From J005 sp964613235 (GTDB lineage Bacteria; Pseudomonadota; Zetaproteobacteria; Mariprofundales; Mariprofundaceae), in assembly GCA_964613235.1 (NCBI GenBank), contig CAZTGM010000025.1, forward strand, positions 1-25,497: a stretch of DNA of 25,497 nt, in the 5' to 3' direction. Within the stretch, counting starts at the first letter, position 1, and every line of letters starts with the position of its first letter. The notes below the pieces were generated by a model. It had not been told where the DNA came from. It did no database searches and saw nothing but the letters and a program-made list of their open reading frames with translations. The position numbers were made by a program, and so were the translations under genes. Shown here piece by piece: positions 1-7,393 of this stretch.

Positions 1-93
1 CGTGAAGGAGTCTACCTTTTTTGAATTATATAATTAGAGGATTGCAGGATCTAGGTTCTACTTATCAATGCAACTATTTTTCGGGAGGATTAC
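1..93. other. AT-rich segment abutting truncated patatin gene
   Basis: This stretch is visibly richer in A and T than the rest of the window and has stops in all forward frames that could extend the patatin gene (in the gene's own frame at 22-24, 31-33 and 52-54). Patatin-type sequence begins abruptly near position 94, immediately before the GTSAG nucleophile motif. The segment could be the end of an inserted element, a rearrangement junction, or low-quality sequence at a contig edge. I cannot recognise an inverted repeat, transposase or attachment site in it. Confidence 0.5.
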
Positions 94-903
94 CGCGGCA
101 CCAGTGCCGGTGCGATTACGGCCTGCCTGCTGGCCGCCGGCTATAGCGCGGATGAACTGGTCACAGTGCTGACCAAGGAAATGGATTTCGAGGCCTTTAT
201 GGATGAAGGCATGGTCGACAAGATTCCGCTGCTGGGCAAGATGTTTTCGGCATTGTTCGAAAAAGGCATTTATGAAGGCGACTATTTCGAGCAATGGATG
301 CAGAAAAAAATGGAGCAGAAGGGCAAAATCACATTTGCCGATTTTAAAAAGAGTGATGGTGACTATCGTCTGAAGCTGATCGCTTCCGATGTCACCCGGC
401 GTAAAATGCTGATCTTGCCGGATGATTTGCCGGAAGGACTAAGGGATACATTTTCCGTAGCGCATGCGGTGCGCATGAGCATGAGTATTCCGTATTTCTT
501 CGAGCCGGTCGTGCAGCGTTTTCCCGATGCCGATGGCGTGATGCGGAAATCATTCATTGTCGATGGCGGCATGCTGTCCAATTATCCGGTATGGCTGTTC
601 GATGCACCCAGCGTGCATCAGGCCCGCTGGCCGACATTCGGCTTCAAGCTGGTCGAACCGACATCCGGCGAACCTTCGCCGAGCAACTGGCCGCATGAAT
701 ATGCATTGTCGCTGATCACGACGATGATGGAGGCGCATGACAAGGCTTTCATCGATGTGACCAACTTCAAACGCACAATCGGTATTCCGACAATGGGTAT
801 CCAGACTACGCAATTCGATATTTCCGATGCCGGCAAGAATCTGCTGATCCGTGCCGGACAGGAAGCGGCTATTGCCTTTTTCAAGGCCGGGAATCATGGA
901 TAA
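94..903 (+). CDS. Patatin-like phospholipase, 5'-truncated
   Basis: Patatin-family serine hydrolases cleave acyl chains from phospholipids using a Ser-Asp dyad. The nucleophile motif GTSAG is encoded at 97-111 (Ser codon 103-105), and the Asp motif VDGG at 559-570. A conserved-looking block ASDVTRRKMLILPDDL lies between them. The family normally has about 40 residues before GTSAG, including a glycine-rich oxyanion-hole loop (GGGxxG). Here they are missing, because the frame upstream is AT-rich and closed by stops. The first conventional start, GTG at 166, lies downstream of the catalytic serine, so a product from it would be inactive. The gene is therefore probably broken, or its true 5' end has been lost at the sequence edge. 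It ends 45 bases before ribE and shows no clear functional link to it. Confidence 0.75.
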   Translation, partial: RGTSAGAITACLLAAGYSADELVTVLTKEMDFEAFMDEGMVDKIPLLGKMFSALFEKGIYEGDYFEQWMQKKMEQKGKITFADFKKSDGDYRLKLIASDVTRRKMLILPDDLPEGLRDTFSVAHAVRMSMSIPYFFEPVVQRFPDADGVMRKSFIVDGGMLSNYPVWLFDAPSVHQARWPTFGFKLVEPTSGEPSPSNWPHEYALSLITTMMEAHDKAFIDVTNFKRTIGIPTMGIQTTQFDISDAGKNLLIRAGQEAAIAFFKAGNHG

Positions 904-948
904 TAAATGTGTGAAATCCGAGCATGTTCGCGGTAGCGTGCGCGGTCT

Positions 949-1566
949 ATGTTCACCGGAATCATTCAGGATGTCGGCCGCATTGTTGAAATCATCAATG
1001 AGCCGGAGCAGGCACATATGCATTTTGCCACGGCACTGGATATGCAGCGCTGGCAGTTGGGCGATTCGGTTGCCGTCAACGGCTGTTGCCTGACCATTAC
1101 CGGTTTCCCCGCAGCCAACAGGTTTTCCGCCACGCTTTCATCGGAAACGCTGTCTCTGACCTGCTTCTCCGCCGCCGCCATTGGCGATGCGGTGAATCTG
1201 GAGCCGGCATTATGTGTGGGCGATGCGCTGGGTGGGCACTGGGTCACCGGCCATATTGACGATCGGGCGAAAGTGACGGCTATCGAGCCTGTTGGCGAAC
1301 ATGTGCAAATGACATTCACGGTACCCGGGGCACTGGCGCCCTATATCGTGCGCAAGGGTTCGGTAGCGCTGCATGGCGTCAGCCTGACGGTCAATAGCGT
1401 GGAGGGTTGTAGCTTTTCCGTGAACCTGATCCCGCATACGCTGGCACATACGAATCTGGGCAGCTTGCAGTCCGGTGACCTGGTCAATATCGAAACTGAT
1501 CTGATCGGACGCTATGTCGAACGAATGATGCAATACAGGAGTATCGATGGAACTGGCAACGTGTGA
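949..1566 (+). CDS. ribE: Riboflavin synthase, alpha subunit
   Basis: The enzyme joins two molecules of 6,7-dimethyl-8-ribityllumazine to give riboflavin in the last step of the pathway (cytoplasm). The 205-residue product starts with the hallmark MFTGIIQDVG. It has the two-fold repeated lumazine-binding domain: the second copy begins near GHWVTGHIDD at about residues 95-104. The length matches the family. No good Shine-Dalgarno is visible before ATG 949, but the start is fixed by the conserved first residues. The 3' end overlaps ribBA by 20 bases, which suggests translational coupling. ribD, which often precedes this gene in Proteobacteria, is absent here. No FMN riboswitch fits in the 45-base gap upstream. 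The same gene is called ribC in E. coli. Confidence 0.95.
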   Translation: MFTGIIQDVGRIVEIINEPEQAHMHFATALDMQRWQLGDSVAVNGCCLTITGFPAANRFSATLSSETLSLTCFSAAAIGDAVNLEPALCVGDALGGHWVTGHIDDRAKVTAIEPVGEHVQMTFTVPGALAPYIVRKGSVALHGVSLTVNSVEGCSFSVNLIPHTLAHTNLGSLQSGDLVNIETDLIGRYVERMMQYRSIDGTGNV

Positions 1567-2761
1567 AGAACTGATCGAGGAGTTGCGCGCGGGCCGCATG
1601 ATCATTCTCGCGGATGACGAGGATCGTGAAAACGAGGGTGATCTGGTCATGGCCGCCGAATGGGTGACGCCCGAAGCCATCAATTTCATGGCCACGCATG
1701 GTCGCGGACTGATCTGTCTGGCACTGACACAGGAGCAGACCGATCGCCTTGAATTGCCGCTGATGGTGTCCAATACCAATGCCAAGTTCAAAACCAATTT
1801 CACGGTATCCATCGAAGCGGCCGAAGGCGTGACTACGGGCATTTCCGCGTTTGACCGGGCGCATACGATTCGTACGGCCATCGACCCGAAAGCGACCGCT
1901 GCCTCATTGCACACACCGGGCCACGTGTTTCCGCTGGTTGGCAAGGAAGGTGGGCTGCTGGTGCGTGCCGGCCATACCGAAGCCAGTATTGACCTGGCAC
2001 GCATGGCTGGATTGAACCCTTCCGGCGTCATATGCGAAATTATGAATGAAGATGGTTCGATGGCACGTATGCCGGAATTGAAGGCGTTTGCCAAAAAACA
2101 TAACCTGAAAATCGGTTGCATTGCTGATGTGATCCGGCACCGGCTCAAGCACGATTCGCTGGTCAAACGGGAAGTGGAAGTACGCATGCCGACGGAGTTC
2201 GGTGAATTCCGCATGATCGGTTACAGCAATGAAGTGGACAAGGCGGAACATGTGGCGCTGGTTATGGGCGATCCGACTCCGGAAACACCCATGTTGGTGC
2301 GCGTGCATTCGGAATGTTTGACCGGCGATGTTTTTGCTTCACGGCGCTGCGATTGCGGTTCTCAGTTGCATGCGGCCATGCGTCAGGTGGCCGAAGCGGG
2401 CGAAGGTGTAATTCTCTATCTGCGCCAGGAAGGGCGTGGCATTGGCCTGTTCAACAAGCTGAAGGCCTATGAGTTGCAGGATGCCGGCCATGACACTGTG
2501 GAAGCCAATAAAAAACTTGGTTTCAAGGCGGATTTGCGGGATTATGGTATCGGTGCGCAGATTCTGCGCGATCTGGGCCTGCGCAAGCTGAAATTACTGA
2601 CCAATAACCCGAAGAAAATCATTGCCCTGGATGGTTACGGTCTGGAAGTTGTTGAACGCGTGCAGTTGCAGGTTCGTGCCCATGAAGAGAATATCCGTTA
2701 TCTGACGACCAAGCGGGATAAAATGGGACATTTACTGAATATGGAAGAGGATCAGTCATGA
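1547..2761 (+). CDS. ribBA: Bifunctional DHBP synthase / GTP cyclohydrolase II
   Basis: The N-terminal half (about residues 1-200) is 3,4-dihydroxy-2-butanone 4-phosphate synthase, with DDEDRENEGD (23-32) and GHTEASIDLARMAG. The C-terminal half (about 206-404) is GTP cyclohydrolase II, which opens GTP to start riboflavin synthesis. The zinc-binding cysteines C257, C268 and C270 are present in the C-X10-C-X-C spacing, and RQEGRGIG (293-300) is intact. Some proteobacterial RibBA proteins have a degenerate second half. This one appears competent in both halves. AGGAG at 1537-1541 precedes ATG 1547 with good spacing, inside the end of ribE. The stop overlaps the ribH start as ATGA. It supplies both precursor branches of the pathway completed by its neighbours. 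Confidence 0.96.
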   Translation: MELATCEELIEELRAGRMIILADDEDRENEGDLVMAAEWVTPEAINFMATHGRGLICLALTQEQTDRLELPLMVSNTNAKFKTNFTVSIEAAEGVTTGISAFDRAHTIRTAIDPKATAASLHTPGHVFPLVGKEGGLLVRAGHTEASIDLARMAGLNPSGVICEIMNEDGSMARMPELKAFAKKHNLKIGCIADVIRHRLKHDSLVKREVEVRMPTEFGEFRMIGYSNEVDKAEHVALVMGDPTPETPMLVRVHSECLTGDVFASRRCDCGSQLHAAMRQVAEAGEGVILYLRQEGRGIGLFNKLKAYELQDAGHDTVEANKKLGFKADLRDYGIGAQILRDLGLRKLKLLTNNPKKIIALDGYGLEVVERVQLQVRAHEENIRYLTTKRDKMGHLLNMEEDQS

Positions 2762-3237
2762 GTCTTGATGCACCACATTTAAATGGCTCAGTGGATGCCT
2801 CAGGGCTGCGTATCGGTATCGTTGTCAGTCGTTTTAACGAAGGTATCACACAGGCTCTGCTGGATGGCGCTGTGCGTGCGCTTAAGGAGCATGGTAGTTG
2901 CGATGAAGATATCCGCGTTGTCTGGGTGCCCGGCGCTTTCGAAATCGGCACTGTTGCTGCAGCCATGGCCAAATCCGGGCGGTTTGATGCTGTGGTTTGT
3001 CTGGGCTGTGTGATTCGCGGCGATACGGCGCATTTCGACTATGTCTGTCAGGGTGCCATGGATGCCATTGGTGCCGTGGCGCAGCGTGGTGATATCGGCG
3101 TGGGTAACGGTGTGCTGACCGTGGATTCACTGGAGCAGGCGCAGCAACGCATCGGTGGCAGCCATGGCCATAAAGGTGAGGAAGCGGCACTGACAGCCGT
3201 TGAGGTGGTACGCCAATTGCAGGAACTGGAGCGCTGA
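2758..3237 (+). CDS. ribH: Lumazine synthase (riboflavin synthase beta chain)
   Basis: This enzyme condenses the RibB product with the pyrimidine arm of the pathway to form 6,7-dimethyl-8-ribityllumazine, the substrate of ribE. The 159-residue product shows the family signatures in order: VSRFNEG near residue 23, VWVPGAFEIG near residue 56, GCVIRGDTAHFDYV near residue 82 (with the catalytic histidine) and GVLTVDSLEQAQQRIGG near residue 120. The start codon overlaps the ribBA stop (ATGA), a standard sign of coupled translation. The stop is directly followed by the nusB ATG (TGAATG). Homologues form pentamers or icosahedral capsids, but the assembly state cannot be read from the sequence. Confidence 0.96.
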   Translation: MSLDAPHLNGSVDASGLRIGIVVSRFNEGITQALLDGAVRALKEHGSCDEDIRVVWVPGAFEIGTVAAAMAKSGRFDAVVCLGCVIRGDTAHFDYVCQGAMDAIGAVAQRGDIGVGNGVLTVDSLEQAQQRIGGSHGHKGEEAALTAVEVVRQLQELER

Positions 3238-3672
3238 ATGGCCAATCGACATCAATCACGGGAATCGGCTCTGGAAACTTTGTATGCCTGGCATAATGCC
3301 GAACAGGATGACGCCATGCTGCCGGGACTGGTAGCAAGTCGCTTGCAACATGAAGAGCGGGAAGGGCAGGATCAGCAGTATTTCCGCGAGGCTGTTTACG
3401 GCGTGGTGGAGCAGGTGGAAAAAATCGACGAACTGATTGCCGGCGCCATCCGTGGCAGAAGCCTGCGATCCGTGGCACATATCGAGCATAATGTGATGCG
3501 TCTGGCCATCTGGGAAATGCAGAACCGGCTGGAGATTCCGTACCGGGTCATTATCAATGAAGCGCTGGAATTAACGCGCGCCTATGCCGGTGAGGCACCG
3601 CGCGGCTTTATCAATGCCGTACTGGATAATCTGGCACGCAAGCTGCGTCCGTCCGAGGTCAAGCCTCGCTAG
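3238..3672 (+). CDS. nusB: Transcription antitermination factor NusB
   Basis: NusB binds boxA RNA with NusE (ribosomal protein S10) and supports antitermination, mainly of rRNA operons. The 144-residue length and all-helical pattern fit the family. The N-terminus ANRHQSRESALETLYAW and the C-terminal block VIINEALELTRAYAGEAPRGFINAVLDN are typical. The ATG directly follows the ribH stop, with GGAG about 6 bases upstream inside ribH, so it is the last gene of the rib operon. This order (ribH-nusB) is widespread in Proteobacteria. Its last 14 bases overlap the end of the convergent LOG-family gene, and no terminator fits between them. Confidence 0.95.
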   Translation: MANRHQSRESALETLYAWHNAEQDDAMLPGLVASRLQHEEREGQDQQYFREAVYGVVEQVEKIDELIAGAIRGRSLRSVAHIEHNVMRLAIWEMQNRLEIPYRVIINEALELTRAYAGEAPRGFINAVLDNLARKLRPSEVKPR

Positions 3673-4732
3673 TCGGGGAAACTTGCCGCTGATAGAGCGC
3701 ATTCATGCGGCGGATAATCTGCGACAGTACATTCATACGTGACCGATCCAGATGCATTTTCAGGCGCGGCAGATGGGCCAGTGCAGGGTCATCCGATTTG
3801 GGCCAGTTGAAGACCTGTTCGATGCAACCTTCCCGAATAACATCGGAAAATTCGGCATTCAGTCGGCGTAATGATTCATCCGTCAGCGGATGATACAGGC
3901 GCAGCAGGGTGGCGTGTCCGACATAGCGGAAGCTGTGATAATTGATATAGAAATCCCGAATATAAGCCACAGCGGCATCAATGCTATTGGTGTGAAAAAC
4001 CAGATTGCCATCATCCGGGCTGATCAGATGGTCATGGGTCAGGCGACGCATCCAGGAACGGATAAACGGTCCCCAGAAGTCGTCACCGGGCGCATCAAGC
4101 ATGATCACAGGAATGGGAGGATTGCGCCCGGTCTGAATCAGGGTCAGCGTTTCAAAGGTTTCATCCAGCGTGCCGAAGCCGCCGGGTGTAAGAACGACGG
4201 CATCGCTTTCCTTGAGGAAGAACAGCTTGCGTGTAAAGAAATACTGACAGTAAAAATGCCGGGGTGAGGCATCGACGCAGGGGTTGGGCTTTTGCTCCAA
4301 CGGCAGATTGATATTGATGCCGAAGGAATAATCCCGACCGGCTCCTTCATTGGCCGCTTGCATCATGCCATGCCCACCACCGGTAATGATCATGAAACCG
4401 GCCTCGCGCAATGCGCGGGCGCAGGCTTTAACGTGCTTATAGCGTGCATCATTGGGAGGGATGCGGGCGGAGCCGAATACCGATACCTTGCGCGTATCCT
4501 TGTACGGCTTGAAAACATCCAGGCCGGTGCGTATTTCCTGCAACACCTTGCTGAGCATTTTCATGTCTGCTTCTGCATGATCGCTGGCAACCAGACGCAA
4601 GGCCTCGATAATAATCAGGCGTTTGTAGAGCGAGTCTCCGGCAAGGTCTTCCAGTAAATGTCTGGCATCATCCCGCAGGCGTTCCGGCAATGCTTCGAGC
4701 AGATGTGGCGTTCCGGGTGGCGGGCTAGTCAT
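3659..4732 (-). CDS. LOG-family (TIGR00730) Rossmann-fold nucleotide hydrolase
   Basis: LOG-family proteins are mostly nucleoside 5'-monophosphate phosphoribohydrolases, which split a nucleotide into base and ribose 5-phosphate. The 357-residue product has the nucleotide-binding segment VSVFGSAR (83-90), GGGHGMMQAANEGA (118-131), an arginine-lysine pair in FFTRKLFFL (165-173) and the hallmark PGGFGTLDE (183-191). About 80 helical residues precede the core and about 100 follow it, so it is longer than the small plant-type LOG enzymes (about 190 residues). The start overlaps the end of the OmpA-like gene by 8 bases, giving an operon nadA - ompA-like - LOG. Substrate and physiological role are not deducible. 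Bacterial PpnN proteins of similar type tune purine nucleotide pools. Confidence 0.88.
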   Translation of the reverse strand: MTSPPPGTPHLLEALPERLRDDARHLLEDLAGDSLYKRLIIIEALRLVASDHAEADMKMLSKVLQEIRTGLDVFKPYKDTRKVSVFGSARIPPNDARYKHVKACARALREAGFMIITGGGHGMMQAANEGAGRDYSFGININLPLEQKPNPCVDASPRHFYCQYFFTRKLFFLKESDAVVLTPGGFGTLDETFETLTLIQTGRNPPIPVIMLDAPGDDFWGPFIRSWMRRLTHDHLISPDDGNLVFHTNSIDAAVAYIRDFYINYHSFRYVGHATLLRLYHPLTDESLRRLNAEFSDVIREGCIEQVFNWPKSDDPALAHLPRLKMHLDRSRMNVLSQIIRRMNALYQRQVSPTSEA

Positions 4733-6173
4733 GTGGTGCTTCGATAATGATATCGATGCGTCGATTCATTTCCCGGCCTTTTTCGAATTCATTGGAAGCA
4801 ATCGGGCGCACTTCACCATAGCCCAGCGACCGTAGCCTGGCGCCATCAACGCTCTGTTTGATGAGAAAATCGCGTACGGCTTCGGCCCGTTTGAGTGACA
4901 ATTGCTGGTTCATTTTCACATCACCACGATTGTCGGTATGCCCTTCGATACGCACCTGACGGTCCGCATAAATATCCAGTGCTTCTTTGACACGCTTTAG
5001 CAAGTTATTGTATTTGCTATTGATTCTACTTGAACCCGAGGCAAACTTCAGACTGCTTAAACGCATCAGCACCGAGCCGTCGAGGTTGGCCAGGATTTCG
5101 GCTTCACTGCTCTTGAACAGTTTATGCAGGCGTTCCTGACGCCGCTTCTCAAACGTTTCCCGTTCCAGTTTGGCGCGAAAGGCATCTTTCATGCTGGCCA
5201 GTTGTTCACTGCTGCTGGCCAGTAGCTCTTCTCGTAATGCCTGCAGTTCCTGCTGATGTTGCTGATTCAGTGCCTGCAGTTCCTGCTGGCGCTTGATGCG
5301 TTCCTGCTCCAGCTGGCGCTTCAGATCAACGACGCCGTCGAGTACTTCCTTGGCACTGATATCGGCCAAGGGATCGCGTGTATCGACCGGCAGGCCGATG
5401 GTTTTGGCCAGATGCAGGCGGAATTCGCGCTGTTCATCAAATACACTCTCGAAGCTGGCCTGATCACGCCGTAACCGACGTACTTTTTTTGCCAGTTGCA
5501 TGGCTTTTTCTGCCAGTCGATAGGCGTCTGCCGGTCGGGAGGGCAGGGGGCGCTGTTTGCGACTATCCATGAAATCGTAAATATCCTGCAACTTTTTCCT
5601 GGCTGTGGCATAGGTGTGCAGAGCATAGCGTTTGGCACCTTCGGATGCGGCGCGGGAAAGCTTTCGCTTGGCCGTATCGGCCAGTTCGGGCAGCAGGTTT
5701 TCAATGGCGCGTGTATAATGCACGGCCGCTTCATCGGCCTCCCGTCTGCTGATGTTCAGCTCGCCCTGTTCCATATGCACAATGGTTTTTTGCAGTAGAG
5801 CATCTGCCTGCTGTTTGTGCTGTACGATAATATCATTGCGGTATTTGAGGTGATCGGGAAACAGTTCCAGCAATGGTTGCAGGTCATTGTGCAATTCCAG
5901 CAAGGACTGGTAGCGGGACTGGAAAGCTGCAGCTGTGTGTTTGGCTTCTTCAAACTTTTCGCGTGCCTGTCTTAACAGGATGTCCGCATCCTCTGCACTG
6001 GCATTTCTTGCCCCGGAAAGCCGCTGCAGGGCTTCCGCCGTGGTATTGGGGGCAAATCGATCTTGCTGGTGTTGCTGGAAACGCTGGATTTCCAGCGCTA
6101 GCTGATCCATATCCACTTCCCCTGCGCTGAGCAGGGCGGGCGCAAGGCATGCCAGCAACAGCAGCATGCGCAT
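4725..6173 (-). CDS. Secreted coiled-coil protein with C-terminal OmpA peptidoglycan-binding domain
   Basis: The 482-residue product begins with a short hydrophobic signal, MRMLLLLACLAPALLSAG, probably cut near residue 18. A long charged helical region follows, with strong coiled-coil character around the repeated QQELQAL segments (about residues 280-350). The last 115 residues are an OmpA C-terminal domain with VRIEGHTDNRGD, LSLKRAEAVRDFL, LGYGEVRP and NRRIDIII, the set that binds diaminopimelate in peptidoglycan. It should sit in the periplasm and may tether or measure the cell wall. I chose ATG 6173, 10 bases after the nadA stop, because the longer frame reads through the end of nadA and would bury the signal peptide. 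There is no beta-barrel domain, so it is not a porin. Confidence 0.85.
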   Translation of the reverse strand: MRMLLLLACLAPALLSAGEVDMDQLALEIQRFQQHQQDRFAPNTTAEALQRLSGARNASAEDADILLRQAREKFEEAKHTAAAFQSRYQSLLELHNDLQPLLELFPDHLKYRNDIIVQHKQQADALLQKTIVHMEQGELNISRREADEAAVHYTRAIENLLPELADTAKRKLSRAASEGAKRYALHTYATARKKLQDIYDFMDSRKQRPLPSRPADAYRLAEKAMQLAKKVRRLRRDQASFESVFDEQREFRLHLAKTIGLPVDTRDPLADISAKEVLDGVVDLKRQLEQERIKRQQELQALNQQHQQELQALREELLASSSEQLASMKDAFRAKLERETFEKRRQERLHKLFKSSEAEILANLDGSVLMRLSSLKFASGSSRINSKYNNLLKRVKEALDIYADRQVRIEGHTDNRGDVKMNQQLSLKRAEAVRDFLIKQSVDGARLRSLGYGEVRPIASNEFEKGREMNRRIDIIIEAPHD

Positions 6174-6183
6174 GGCATGATGC

Positions 6184-7272
6184 CTAAACAATTTGCAACA
6201 TCCGTTCAAGTGACACTTTGGCCCAGCCTTTTTGCGCATCGGGTACCGATATCCGGTGATATCCTTCGCCTCGCGCAATAGCTTGCAGGGAAGCGCACAG
6301 GTGTTGTGGATCGGTACGGAACATCGTTGAGCACATGCAGATGGTGGGTGACAGGAACCAGATCGGTTTGTCGGCAAACTGCAGGCGCAGACGATTCACG
6401 AGGTTCAGTTCCGTAGCAATGGCAAATTTGCTACCTGTAGGTGCGGCTTTCACATACTGGATGATGGCTTCGGTTGAACCGACGAAATCGGCGGTTTCGC
6501 AAACTTCCCGAGAGCATTCGGGATGCGCGATAATCTGAATGTCCGCATGATTGCGACGCATGGTTTCGGCATGTTCGGCTTTAAACAGTTGATGCACGGA
6601 GCAAAAACCCTTCCACAATATCAGTCTGGCCTGCTCGATGGTCTCCGGGGTATTGCCGCCCAGGGGTTGGAAGGGATCCCAGATGATCATGTCCGTTTCG
6701 GGGATGCCCATGCGCAGCGCTGTATTTTCCCCCAGATGCTGGTCGGGAAAGAAAAGGATTTTCTCGCGTTGCCGCCAGCTCCACTCCATCACCTTCTGCG
6801 CATTGGAGGAGGTACAAACGATGCCGCCATGTTCGCCACAGAATGCCTTTAGTGCTGCTGTGGAATTGATATAGGTCACCGGTGTGACGGATAGATCCGG
6901 GTCGATGATATCGGCCAGTTCCTGCCAGCAGCGCTGCACCTGGGCGTCATCGGCCATATCGGCCATTGAACAGCCTGCGGCAGGGTCGGGTAGGATTACG
7001 ATCTGATCATCGGCAGTCAGGATGTCGGCCGTTTCAGCCATAAAATGAACACCGCAAAAAATAATGAACGGGGCACGTGTCGATGCGGCGGTCTGGGCCA
7101 ACTTCAATGAATCACCTGCGGCATCGGCAAAAGCAAACACTTCCTCGCGTTGATAATGGTGACCGAGAATCAGCACGCGGTCGCCAAGCGATGCCTTCAG
7201 TTCGCGAATTTGTGCCAAAATATCCTGTTCGGTGGTGTCATAGAGTTGCTTTAGCAGCGTGTTGGTAGTCAT
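6184..7272 (-). CDS. nadA: Quinolinate synthase A
   Basis: NadA condenses iminoaspartate with dihydroxyacetone phosphate to make quinolinate in NAD biosynthesis, using an oxygen-sensitive [4Fe-4S] cluster. The three cluster cysteines are visible in AAGCSMADM, HPECSREV and TICMCSTM, with GHHYQREEV near the N-terminus. From ATG 7272 the product has 362 residues. An in-frame ATG at 7317 would add 15 unconserved residues. Neither start has a strong ribosome-binding site, so the start is uncertain. A TATAAA-like -10 on this strand (7343 to 7338) would leave a very short leader for the upstream start, which favours 7272. nadB and nadC are not in the window. It leads a three-gene operon with the OmpA-like and LOG genes, and it diverges from ilvD. 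Confidence 0.95.
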   Translation of the reverse strand: MTTNTLLKQLYDTTEQDILAQIRELKASLGDRVLILGHHYQREEVFAFADAAGDSLKLAQTAASTRAPFIIFCGVHFMAETADILTADDQIVILPDPAAGCSMADMADDAQVQRCWQELADIIDPDLSVTPVTYINSTAALKAFCGEHGGIVCTSSNAQKVMEWSWRQREKILFFPDQHLGENTALRMGIPETDMIIWDPFQPLGGNTPETIEQARLILWKGFCSVHQLFKAEHAETMRRNHADIQIIAHPECSREVCETADFVGSTEAIIQYVKAAPTGSKFAIATELNLVNRLRLQFADKPIWFLSPTICMCSTMFRTDPQHLCASLQAIARGEGYHRISVPDAQKGWAKVSLERMLQIV

Positions 7273-7393
7273 GCCTGAAGTGTCCGCAGCCTTGGATTTG
7301 ATGTCAACGTCGCACATGGATGCATGCGGCGCATCTGTTTTATATGGGGAATACGGGCTAGCATGGCGGCGAATTCTGTACAGAGGTGATCCT

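Noticed and set aside
904..948. FMN riboswitch upstream of ribE
   Set aside because: The gap of 45 bases is far shorter than an FMN riboswitch, and none of its conserved blocks are visible.
1210..2214. 334-codon open frame on the minus strand inside ribE/ribBA
   Set aside because: It lies opposite clear riboflavin genes, has a low-complexity Ser/Arg-rich product and no family features. It is a shadow of the real coding strand.
6147..6173. Lipobox (LLAC) at the start of the OmpA-domain protein
   Set aside because: The Cys would be only the ninth residue, too close to the N-terminus for a normal lipoprotein signal. Ordinary signal cleavage near residue 18 fits better.
7376..7383. CTGTACAG near the ilvD start considered as an E. 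coli-type LexA box
   Set aside because: The required 8-base spacer between CTGT and ACAG is missing, and ilvD is not an SOS gene.
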